A stretch of DNA of 64,000 nucleotides from contig ONZQ02000022.1 in the NCBI GenBank assembly GCA_900312665.1, forward strand, positions 1 to 64,000. The letters run 5' to 3'. Below, piece after piece: positions 46,919-56,645 of the stretch. The notes under the pieces are model-generated. The model searched no databases. It was given only the letters and a program-made list of their open reading frames with translations, and was not told the DNA's origin. Numbering within the stretch: position 1 is the first letter of the stretch; each line of letters opens with the position of its first letter. Source of the DNA: Cephalotrichum gorgonifer (Eukaryota; Ascomycota; Sordariomycetes; Microascales; Microascaceae). The translations under genes were made by a program, and so were the position numbers.

Positions 46919-48365
46919 CGGTATGGGTAATAGCGGGATTCGTGTCATCCTTTTTTCTCTGGTGATAATGGATGGCGTATGCACGAACCTTCGGATCCTG
47001 ACAGATGCTAGGAATTCTTGAGCGAGTTAGACCAAAGCGTCCATATGAGGATGTTCGGGCCAGACAGATAGTTAATCGACACTTCCGTAAGGCGGGAAGG
47101 TAAGCAACAAGACGACGCTGGTATCAATGAGAAGACGATAGTCTCCCGTTTGTAATGGGGTATAGTACTAGGTTAGGGAGTTCTACTTATTTGCGAGGTT
47201 GAGTAAATGGTTTGATGGACAGGAGAGCCTGGCCCTTATTCCCATAGGCTTAAAAACACGCCTTATCCTCGAACAGGTCATCCACATCTTTACTTCTTAG
47301 TAGGCTCCTCGGTATATGTGGTTTAAGCGTGGTTCGGCATCCCGGATATCATCTAAGCTCTGTTTCATGACCGAGGGTGTTCTTCTTCGGGGGAGTCTCG
47401 CTATTGCTCGGAATCCGATGCAACCTTCCTTTCAGTTGGGACCCAACACGCCCACCTTGGAAGTAGGCTAAGTGGGACGTGGCTTATATCAGGAAGCCAG
47501 CCAGGCCTACAAACCGTTTTTTTTTTTAACTCCAACCTAGTAATTACCACTCTGTTGGATGGCGCATGTGAAAGCATCACAAACTGAGTGGTGCCTCCAT
47601 TAGTACGCACATGCCCGATTACTAACCGACACCGTTGCCATGGCCCCTGGTCACCAGGCAGCGAATTACACGGGAGAGACGCGGCACGGGCTTACCCCCA
47701 CCATACTTTAGTGCATTTCGGGCATTTCTGTCGCCCGCTCCTCACACTCCAGCTTATCACTGCCAAGCTAACAAGAGGGGCAGAGAGCAAGCTGTGAAAT
47801 GAGACACTTCTAATCCCGGATATTATTCTTACCTACCTTCCCTTTTCAACCCGATGCTATGATTCTAAGATTACGCACAGTGCGGCCTATAACCTGCACA
47901 TGGTTTTCGGCTCCACGTGCTCGTCTTCGAGGCCGTTTTGCATGGGCCATTCCTGCACCCAATCCCAATACGATCACCGACGGACGGACGGCCCAAGATA
48001 GCTCCTGGACCGCCCGCCCCTCATGATCAACACGTGGGTTACGTTCTTGGATACGACAGCATGCGCGGATCGACGTCACCCACTTCCCATCGCGGAGCTA
48101 TGACCAAGGGACCGTTGGTGGTGTTTGCTGTACCCCAGCGCAGAGGTCGTGCCCCGCGCTCAGAAATATATTAACTGAGCGCGTGTCTCGTAACCAGGAA
48201 CGGTTTTCCTCATCCCCGGTCCCTTGCTCCTTCTTCCCCAGGCTGACCTGACCGCTCAATCAATCTCCAATTGATATCCTTGGTAAGGAGTCCTGCATTG
48301 ATCTCCGCCTCACATTCTCTGAGTCTAACGAACCCTATTCTCAGGTTTTGACTCCCTTAGCCACC
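46919..48365. other. Intergenic stretch, no gene supported
   Basis: About 1.4 kb with short frames only. The last 150 bp are pyrimidine-rich and end in CCACC before the ATG of the next gene, as expected for a leader. Confidence 0.55.
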
Positions 48366-49652
48366 ATGCGTCTCGAACTCGTCCTCGCCCTCGCCAGCCT
48401 GGCAGCCGCCTCCCCGTACGGCAAGCCCGGCAAGCCCGGCAAGCCCGGCCACGGCAAGCCCTGCAAACCCGGCCATGGCAAGCCAGGCTCCTGCCCTCCC
48501 ACCCAGAAGGTCGACACCATCCAGCTCGGTCCCCGCCCTTACTTCCTCATCGACGACATGGATGAGGGCCCGCTCAAGGACAAGCTCGAGTCGTGCAAGG
48601 CCATCAAGGACTTCAAGTCCACCCCGTGGAGCATAGGTCACCGCGGCGGCGGCACCCTCATGATGCCCGAGCACAGCCTCGAGTCCAACATGGCTGGCGC
48701 GCGCATGGGCGCCGGCGTCCTCGAGTGCGACGTCGCCTTCACCTCCGACCGCGAGCTCGTGTGCCGCCACTCCCAGTGCGACCTGCACTTCACCACCAAC
48801 ATCCTCTCCATCCCCGAGCTCGCTGCCAAGTGCACCCAGCCCTTCAAGCCTGCCGCCGACGGGAAGCCCGCGAGCGCGAAGTGCTGCACGAGCGACATTA
48901 CCCTCGAGGAGTTCAAGTCCCTCTGCGCGAGGATGGAGGGTTCCAACACCGCCGCCACCAAGCCCGAGGACTTTGCCAAGAACGTCACCCCCTGGCGGTC
49001 GGAGCTCTACGCCACCTGCGGCACCGTCCTCTCCCACAAGGAGCACATCGAGCTCGTCAAGAGCCTCGGTCTCAAGTTCGTCCCCGAGCTCAAGACCCCC
49101 GAGGTCCCCATGCCCTTCGAGGGCGACTACACCCAGGAGATGTACGCGCAGCAGCTCGTCGACGAGTACATCGAGGCGGGCGTCAACCCGTCCGACGTGA
49201 CCCTCCAGTCGTTCCTCTACGACGACATTCTCTACTGGCTCAAGAAGGCGCCTAAGTTCAACTCCATCTTCCTCGATTCGACCGGCGAGACCCCCGAGAC
49301 CATGCCCGAGGCCATCGCCCTGCTCGACCAGCGCGCGAAGGACGGTCTGAAGCTCCTGGCCCCTCCCATCCAGTACCTCGTTGCGGATAACAACGGTACT
49401 ATCGTTGCGAGCGAGTACGCCAAGAAGGCGAAGGAGCTCGGCTTCGGCATCGTCGCCTGGTCTGCCGAGCGCAGTGGCCCGATTTCCGCGGCCAGCACCT
49501 ACTATTACTCGACCGTGAAGGACATCATGAACAACGACGGCGACTACTTCAACCTGTTCCACGTCCTGGCCCAGGAAGTCGGTATTATCGGGCTGTTCTC
49601 GGATTGGAGCGCCCCGGTGACCTACTACGCCAACTGCTTCGGTCTCTTTTAG
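48366..49652 (+). CDS. Secreted glycerophosphodiester phosphodiesterase
   Basis: This is an intronless, GC-rich gene of 428 aa. The ATG at 48366 is in a strong CCACCATG context; the open frame upstream begins only at a TTG. Residues 1-16 are a signal peptide. They are followed by a GKPGKPG/GHGKPC linker (about residues 19-42) of collagen-like composition. The GDPD domain shows H92-R93-G-G with PEHS, then the acidic pair in LECDV and the second His in CRHSQCDLH. Ten or more cysteines suggest an extracellular fold. The enzyme should cleave glycerophosphodiesters to glycerol-3-phosphate and alcohol, serving phosphate or choline supply. A 401-aa open frame on the opposite strand is a codon-bias artefact of the GC-rich third positions. 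Confidence 0.88.
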   Translation: MRLELVLALASLAAASPYGKPGKPGKPGHGKPCKPGHGKPGSCPPTQKVDTIQLGPRPYFLIDDMDEGPLKDKLESCKAIKDFKSTPWSIGHRGGGTLMMPEHSLESNMAGARMGAGVLECDVAFTSDRELVCRHSQCDLHFTTNILSIPELAAKCTQPFKPAADGKPASAKCCTSDITLEEFKSLCARMEGSNTAATKPEDFAKNVTPWRSELYATCGTVLSHKEHIELVKSLGLKFVPELKTPEVPMPFEGDYTQEMYAQQLVDEYIEAGVNPSDVTLQSFLYDDILYWLKKAPKFNSIFLDSTGETPETMPEAIALLDQRAKDGLKLLAPPIQYLVADNNGTIVASEYAKKAKELGFGIVAWSAERSGPISAASTYYYSTVKDIMNNDGDYFNLFHVLAQEVGIIGLFSDWSAPVTYYANCFGLF

Positions 49653-50358
49653 GGAATCCAGCCTCCGGAAATGGATAACGGCTGGTGTATAGCGCCTTGT
49701 ACTCCCTCGGTGTCACCTGAAGGCAACTAGTCGGAGTGTGGACGAGACCTATTGGGACTCCAACTTCAATCCTGTCGAGTAGTTTGTCAGAGTTAATTCT
49801 CATCCCTGTAACATCAACTCATAACCTCATGGTTTAATAGTATTTTTAATAGTATAAGGTACTCTACAATCGACATATCCTAAGGGCAATGTGCGGCGAA
49901 CAATCGTGACGCTTCTAGTGCGCTGAATTAATATCGCTCTCGGGTGTTTTTGCCAAGTGTCAGTCTTGCGCTCTCCCTACAATCCCACGCGGTAGGGAGT
50001 CCAACCTAAATAGCTCGCGAAGTCAACTAACGACGGACTAACTAGACGACGGCGAATTCATTTGCGAGAAAAATAGACATCTCAAGATGTATAGCAAAGC
50101 GAGACCTCACTCCAATATTGCATATATGCGTTTAAACACTCATATTCCCTAAACCGATACCTGTCTTCACAAGAGAGAGTGACTCCGTCGACGGTCGCCG
50201 GCCCAATTTTAAGCCGCTTTGAACGTTGAATCGACATGCCACGGCACGCAGACATGGTGCGATTGGCCTCAAGACACCTCCACCTCTCTTATCCCCCTCC
50301 ACGGCCATCTCATCATTCCGCCTTCCCCATACACCGACATCTTCGTCGCCTCGCCACC
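49653..50358. other. Intergenic stretch and leader
   Basis: No gene is supported. In the last 120 bp an upstream in-frame ATG occurs at 50236 and another at 50254. Confidence 0.5.
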
Positions 50359-51546
50359 ATGTCCTCGCCAGTACCCCCCAACGCCGAGCGGATCCACATC
50401 CTCGGCGCCGGCAACCTAGGCCAATACCTAGCCCGTGGCCTCACTAGACAGAATCCCCTCCATCCAGTCACCCTCCTCCTCCACCGACCTAGCCTCCTCC
50501 AGGACTGGGAATCCGCAGGCTCGGCCATCGAATGCGAGACAAACGGCCAGGTTGACCACACTACCGGCATCTCAGTCGAGCTAATCGACGGGGACGAGGA
50601 CGGGGACGGGGCCGCGCCCGGGGTGGACGGCTCGTCGGGGATCAAGAATCTTATTGTCGCGTGCAAGACGTACATGACTGTCCCTGCTCTGCGGCGGGTG
50701 AGGAACCGGTTAGACGAGGGCAGTACAATCGTCTTTCTTCAGAATGGAATGGGTATGCTAGAGCCTCTTATAGCGAAACCTGAGACTGCACATACCTGAT
50801 GCCTAACATTTGATTGACTAGGCACGACCGAGGAAGTCACGAAGCAACTGTTCCCCAGCGTGAGCACTCGCCCTGCCTACTGGGCTGGCATCTGCGTGCT
50901 AGGAGTATCTAGCAAGAAACCCTTCTCCATCATCCCAACCGGTATAGGCCACATCACGCTCGGTCCCGTCGGCAATACCCTCTCGCCAGATTCAACCACC
51001 AATTCCACTTCGTCCCACTCGCCCAGTAACTTCATGATTCAGCAACTGGTACAAACCCAAGACCCCACCTCGACAGTCGTCTCACCCACAGATCTCCGGA
51101 AAGCCCAGCTCCTAAAACTAGTGGCCAACGCCATCGTCAACCCCCTCACAACCATCCTCAGCTGCAAAAACGCCCAACTTCTAGACCACGACTCCACGGT
51201 GGCCCTCATCAAAGTCTTGATCAAAGAGGCCGGACCCGTCATCAGAGCCCTCCTTCCACATCCGCACCCCACGGGGTCAGAGAGTGACGCCGTAGACTTC
51301 TCGGATGAGAAATTACTGGAATATGTCCTGATGGTGATCAGGAAGACGGCGACCAACACGAGCTCCATGCTCCAGGACGCGAGGAGCGGGAAGAGGACTG
51401 AGATCGACTACATTAACGGGTTCATAGCGTCGCAGGGCGAGCGCATGGGCCATTTGTGCCCGAACCACGCTATTGCGGTCGCCATGGTCCAGAGGGGAGA
51501 GTCTGTTCGTGCGGAACACCTCGGAAGCCGCTTCGACTTTAATTGA
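50359..51546 (+). CDS. 2-dehydropantoate 2-reductase (ketopantoate reductase family)
   Basis: Two exons (50359-50752 and 50822-51546) with a 69-bp intron give 372 aa. I chose the ATG at 50359 because of its GCCACCATG context and the pyrimidine-rich stretch before it. In-frame ATGs at 50236 and 50254 would add up to 41 residues rich in Arg/His that could serve as a mitochondrial presequence. The Rossmann motif ILGAGNLGQYLA is at about residues 13-24. A V-A-C-K segment and FLQNGMGT follow. The C-terminal helical domain has K-L-V-A-N-A-I-V-N-P and E-I-D-Y-I-N-G-F. The family reduces ketopantoate with NADPH in pantothenate synthesis, though fungi hold several paralogues of uncertain substrate. 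Confidence 0.88.
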
Positions 51547-52400
51547 TTGGGAAAGGCAAGGAAAGGTGCCACGTGTTGTTGCAATACCCAGATAGAGATT
51601 CTGCCACACCCTGCCTTCATATGCCAAGGTCCATAAAACTCCATAATATTATTGTCGCCTCTAATCCGAGGGTATCGCCTGTTGAACAAGAGTAGCCCAA
51701 GCAATACCCAAGACAAGTGACATGGCAACTCGGGTAACTATACCATGTTAGCAGTAAGCAGGCGACGTCAAAACGCTTATGAAGGGAAAGTAAAGGTGAG
51801 GATGGGTCAATAGGTTGTCCTTGGTCACCTTATTACCCTAATTGGAGGAAAGGAGCGTCTTCCAAAGTAGACTGTACCTTCGGCTCCTGCTGCAAACCCC
51901 GACGGGTAGGAAACATACCCCTCACTCTCTCATCTTTGGGAAAGGGTGGGAAACCGACTATACAGGCCGGATAAACCAATCACCCCCAATACTACATAGA
52001 TGGTCTATTTAGGCATTTCAGGTCGCCGTCCGAATGGATGAGAGGCAAACTGCCGACACTTGAGGTGGGGAACTTGGGCTAGTAATAGATTGCCCAGGTG
52101 GAAATTTCTCGAGGAGATGAAGAACGTTATAAAGAGGGTTTACCGTAACAGTGTTCACCCAAGTCGGTGCATACTGCCGGCCGCCCCCGCGAAGGTAATT
52201 TCCAGGATTCTAAGGAGAACGGGGTACAGGAGAGGGGGTAATGTAAAATAGGGTGGGTGGAGACGGAGAAATGGGATAATGGGGGCCGAGCAACTTATTC
52301 TTCTATTTGACTGAGAGAGTGTCCGGCCCTTGGGCCGAGGGAAATCGTCAAGAGTACTTCAATCATTCACCAGAGCACGTATCTATCCCTGGCGACCGCA
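51547..52400. other. Intergenic stretch, no gene supported
   Basis: Only short frames are present. Confidence 0.55.
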
Positions 52401-53907
52401 ATGCAGCTACCGAAGACGCTCCTTCTCCTGGGTCTAGCGCCGGCGGTGCTGTCCACCGCGCTGTCAAAGCGCCAAGGTACCACCATCACTGTCGACCTCG
52501 CGCGAGCCTTCCAAACAATGGACGGCTTCGGCGCCTCAGAAGCCTTCCAGCGCGCCGTGACGATGCAGAGGCTATCCGAGACAGAACAGCGGCGCTTCCT
52601 CGACCTAATGTTTAGCCGGGAAACGGGTGCAGGACTGAGCATCCTCCGCAATGGCATCGGGTCTTCCCCAGACATGAGGGACGACCACATGGTCTCGATC
52701 CAGCCCGCGAATCCCGGCGGTCCTAACGCAGAGCCGAAGTACGTCTGGGATGGATCGGATAACGGACAGCTGTGGGTGTCGAAGGAGGCCGTACACACGT
52801 ATGGCCTCACGACTATATACGCTAATGCCTGGAGCGCACCTGGATATATGAAAACGAACGGCAACGATGCCAACGGCGGGAGCCTGTGTGGTGTTTCCGG
52901 GGCGAACTGCGCCAGCGGAGATTGGAAGCAGGCTTACGCGGACTACTTGGTCCAATACATCAAGTACTACCAGGCTGAGAACATCACCATCACGCACCTA
53001 GGATTCCTCAATGAGCCCGACCTGTCGTATGTCTCAATCCCCAATTCCAGGGTACAAGTTAGGATATTAAAATTATCACTCTAATCTTAACTCGTACAGA
53101 ACATCCTACGCCTCGATGCAGTCCTCAGGAGCCCAAGCAGCCGACTTCATCCGAGTCCTCCGCCCAACCCTCGACGCCGCCAACCTCACCGACGTCAAGA
53201 TCAACTGCTGCGACACAATGGGGTACCAGGTAATGAACAACTTCCTCGGCCAAATGCGCAGCGTCGAGTCCATGCTTGGCGTCATCACCGGCCACAGCTA
53301 CACTTCCTCCCCCTCCTCCCCTCTCTCCACGGACCTCAAGACCTGGATGACCGAGGCAGGCGACAACGAGGGCGCCTGGACCGCCGCGTGGTTCCAGCGT
53401 GGCGGCCCGGGCGAGGGCCTGACCTGGGCGAACAACATCCACACCGCCATCACAAACGGCGGCGTCTCGGCCTACCTGTACTGGATCGGCGCGCAGGACC
53501 GCCCCAGCAACACGAACAGCAAGATGATCCGCGTCGCCAACGGTAAGGTGGAGCCGTCCAAGCGTCTCTGGGCAATGGCAAACTGGAGCCGCTTCGTCCG
53601 GCCCGGGGCCCTCCGCGTGGGCGCCTCGGGAGGCCAGGGCGTCCGGACCTCGGCGTTTGTCAACGTCGACGGCGCGCTGGCGGTGCAGGTTATCAATGGC
53701 GGGGGTGAGCAATCCGTCACGATCAAGGTGTCCGGTGGGGACTTCTCCGCTACGGAGGCGGCTGGGTGGGTCACGGACGAGACGAGGGACTGTAGTGAGA
53801 TTGCGGCGAGTGTGGGTGCCGATGGAAGCGTCTCGGGGACTGTACCCGGTAGGAGCATGGTGACGTTTGTGCTGCGCCAAGCTGCAGTGGACGTAGGGGA
53901 TGCGTGA
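52401..53907 (+). CDS. Secreted GH30-family glycoside hydrolase
   Basis: Two exons (52401-53026 and 53100-53907) with a 73-bp intron give 477 aa. Residues 1-18 are a signal peptide followed by a Lys-Arg site (SKRQ). The fold begins with TMDGFGASEAFQRA. G-F-L-N-E-P-D-L holds the acid/base Glu (E205) and W-M-T-E-A-G-D the nucleophile (E294). A beta-sandwich with V-Q-V-I-N-G-G-G and a SMVTFVL end follows, as in GH30. The sequence words (ILRNGIGSSPD, ANAWSAPGYMKTNGNDANGG) fit fungal GH30_7 enzymes that act on glucuronoxylan or release xylobiose. It probably works outside the cell on plant-wall xylan. Confidence 0.9.
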
Positions 53908-54429
53908 GTTGGGCAGGCGGAGACAAGGATAGGTTCACTGGAGCTCACGCCGACGAGCTAGAATTTACAAATCTGACAAATCTAGCCATAGCTAATCCTA
54001 CTCCTCACAATCCTGAGATTCCGGCTTTTGTGTCATATAGTAGGCATGGAACCTACGGATCATGTGTCCGAGTAGGATGGTAAGATCTACCTCCTGGCCG
54101 GCCCATTTCACACCACTACGATCGAGATATGAAGTCAAAGTGTGAATTTTCGAAGGGTGTATATAGAAAACCCAACGAAATTGACTAGTTGATCCCAAGC
54201 AGGTGGCTATAGCTCAAAGTCATCAGTGACATAAATCACCCTCATACAGTATAATTTAACAGTGCTTTAACACCAGAGAGGTCAGACTTTTGCGGGCAAG
54301 TACAGTGTTAGGACCTGCCCCCTTCTGTGCCCGCGTTAACGATCATCTCAGCCCCAGTCACCTCCCCCCTTTCTCATCGCCTAACCTAAAACATCTCCTC
54401 ATACCATATCACCCTACCTTGACTACCCG
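53908..54429. other. Intergenic stretch
   Basis: No gene is supported. The last 60 bp are C/T-rich and form a likely leader for the SRPBCC gene. Confidence 0.55.
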
Positions 54430-54858
54430 ATGGAAAGCCAGACAGTAACCTGCTTCGTGCGACGCACCCCTCACGACCTCTACGAAATGTTCTGGAAGCC
54501 ACAAAGCTTCCCCCTATGGGCCTCCGGCCTCGCCAGCGCCTCTCTCGAACGTGACAGTACAGGCTGGAAGGCCCAGGGTCCCGAAGGGCCTATCCGAATT
54601 ACGTTCACGGAACACAACGCCTTGGGCGTGATGGACCACTGGGTCGACCTTGGCGAGGAGGGTGTCGTCTACATACCGCTGCGGATAGTCGCGAATGGGG
54701 AAGGAAGTGAAGTCATGCTCACGCTATTCCGACAGCCTGAAATGGACTCGGAGCAGTATGCTAGAGATGTTGATTGGGTCAGGAAGGACCTGGGGGTGCT
54801 AAAGGCGCTCGCGGAGGGAGAGGGCCAGGAGTCGGAACCAGAGAAGCGAGACGTTTAA
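54430..54858 (+). CDS. SRPBCC-fold protein
   Basis: This is an intronless gene of 142 aa with an ATG at 54430. The order of an initial strand (TVTCFVRRTP), a helix with DLYEMFWKPQSFPLW, a W-K-A-Q-G-P-E-G-P-I-R-I-T-F strand pair, DHWVDLG, and a final helix (YARDVDWVRKDLGVLKALAE) matches the SRPBCC (START/Bet v1-like) ligand-binding fold. Related bacterial proteins are often annotated polyketide cyclase/dehydratase-like, but the ligand cannot be told. It is cytosolic by lack of signal or membrane segments. The acidic C-terminal tail is probably disordered. Confidence 0.75.
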   Translation: MESQTVTCFVRRTPHDLYEMFWKPQSFPLWASGLASASLERDSTGWKAQGPEGPIRITFTEHNALGVMDHWVDLGEEGVVYIPLRIVANGEGSEVMLTLFRQPEMDSEQYARDVDWVRKDLGVLKALAEGEGQESEPEKRDV

Positions 54859-56254
54859 TGGCGAGAGATGAGACGGGAGAGAGATATTTGCGGCATTACA
54901 AATAGCAAGGATGCTTTCGTGCCGCGTATGACGTTTGCGATAGTTACACTCGTATGCTGCTGAGGACGGGGATCAGATTCCTGAGATATTTCACCAAAAG
55001 CGAGCTCAGACGCCGCTGTGGTGGCTACGTGTGACTACACAGACTAGGGGATATCCTGGAGTTTGTGGGTCAGGGGAAGAAACGGAAGGTGCTAGGAAGA
55101 CTGGGTTTTGTATTACAGAGAGAGAGATGCATCTTCCATATTGCCAAGCGAAGTGAAGCATACTATGCGAACTCTTGGCTGAGACTCGGTTTACCGTACC
55201 CCTTGCGTCGAACTCAAGTAATAGGCTACGCACTATCCGTGGGAATGCTAGCTAGACGGCCGGGGGAGCTTCAACCCGGCTGACATTGCTCTCGCCTGCC
55301 TTGCCTCAGCTGGAGGGTTGAGTTAATTAAGTTGCTAAAAACAATTACCCCTTCCGGAACGCAGGAATGCATTCGCCTCGCCGGTAAAAAGCTGACCGCG
55401 GGGCGCAGGGACCTCGGCCTGCCTATAAGATCACGCGAAACCACCAATCACGAAGACAACGGGACAGGCTGAGTTTATCCCCTAATATGTGTCGAATTAA
55501 TGTATTACTGATCTATTCTTACGACGCCCAGACGGAGCTGGTTCCAGCGTCTGGAATACCACGCGAGTAAGATGGATCAATCTACAATTTTGACTGGTGC
55601 AAATCTCGGGTCAATAGGCTCGAAAAGAGGACTCTCAAAATGTATTCGCAGGTCTATATTAAGAAGCGGGTGCTTTGATCGTGGCCGAGGTCCATCCAGA
55701 GCCAGTTAGTGGCGTGGAGTCCTTCTTAGACGTAACCTGGTTGGGGGCCAAGCCTCCATCTTGAAACGTCATATCCCAGGCGATGGGGCTCAGCTATAAG
55801 AGCTTCGTTTCCAGAGACGCCCAATCATCTGTCGTGGCCGGAGTCTATCTATATTCTTAGCCACGATCGGAGGGATACCAACACCACCTTGCGTGAGTGT
55901 GTATGGAAATCAGCATAATCTCGGCTAGAAGTAGGCTTTAGTGGCTATCCCGCTAGAATGGCTGTTCGCTTGTTACACTGATTAACCAACCTAGAGTGGC
56001 TAAGTAGACCTATTTTTGTCCTCATGGGACGGTTCCGGTGTGATTGGCCTTGCGGAGGTGGAGCCATCATGTTGCAGGGAGAGAACAGAGGCCAGCAAGG
56101 GATAGAGCTATGTCCCTTGCCGATAGGGGCTACACATGGCTCATGTCATTTTCGCATCTACTATATGAAGAATCATGTCGGGCGGGAGTAATCACCCCGA
56201 CGGGAACTTCATCGTGACGGAGGCATCTCGCCTCATAGCTGTCCTGGGCAGATG
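54859..56254. other. Intergenic stretch, no gene supported
   Basis: About 1.4 kb with only short frames. Confidence 0.55.
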
Positions 56255-56260
56255 TATAAA
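56255..56260 (+). promoter_or_regulatory. TATA box of the cysteine-rich peptide gene
   Basis: TATAAA (in GATGTATAAAAGGG) lies 145 bp before the ATG at 56400, a textbook position for a fungal core promoter with a short leader. Confidence 0.65.
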
Positions 56261-56399
56261 AGGGTCCCAAAACCTCCCCCCTAAGTCAATATCTTCCTCC
56301 TGGTCCAAGTCATCAACTCAAACAATCTTCTCGAAATCACAAGTCCAGCAAGAGCATCTTCCTTTCATATCCTATCAATATTCAACTTCCTCCGCCACC

Positions 56400-56645
56400 A
56401 TGAAGCTCTCCGCCGTCGTCTTCATCACCGCCCTCACCGGCGTCCTCGCCACTCCCGCCGCCGATCGCCCCGAGAGCCTCCCCAGGCTCGAGGCGCGCGC
56501 ACCCTGCTACCACGCCAGCGACTGCAGCTGGTTCTACGGCGCCAAGTGCGAGCAGTACTGCCGCCAGTGGGGTCAGAACGTGGGTGTTTCTAGGATGGAG
56601 AAGTGCAGTCTTCTCAACGATAAGAGGTGCTGCTGCACGAAATAG
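56400..56645 (+). CDS. Small secreted 8-cysteine peptide, defensin-like
   Basis: This is an intronless gene of 81 aa. The frame is open further upstream, but CGCCACCATG at 56400 starts a clear signal peptide (about residues 1-18) and TATAAA lies 145 bp ahead. A short pro-region ends in RLEARA, and the mature part of about 47 residues holds Cys at 36, 42, 50, 54, 69, 77, 78 and 79. The C-x3-C (50/54) together with C-x-C (77/79) is the core of the cysteine-stabilised alpha-beta pattern of fungal defensin-like peptides; four disulfides are possible. The mature part is moderately basic. It could be an antimicrobial peptide or an effector. No family was confirmed by search. Confidence 0.75.
   Translation: MKLSAVVFITALTGVLATPAADRPESLPRLEARAPCYHASDCSWFYGAKCEQYCRQWGQNVGVSRMEKCSLLNDKRCCCTK

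Noticed and set aside
48357..49562. A 401-aa minus strand frame opposite the GDPD gene
   Set aside because: Its composition (Gly, Val, Leu, Glu rich) follows from the strong GC-ending codon use of the real gene; no domain is visible.
52605..53948. Long minus frames opposite the GH30 gene
   Set aside because: They are shadows of a GC-rich coding region whose + frame carries both catalytic Glu motifs.
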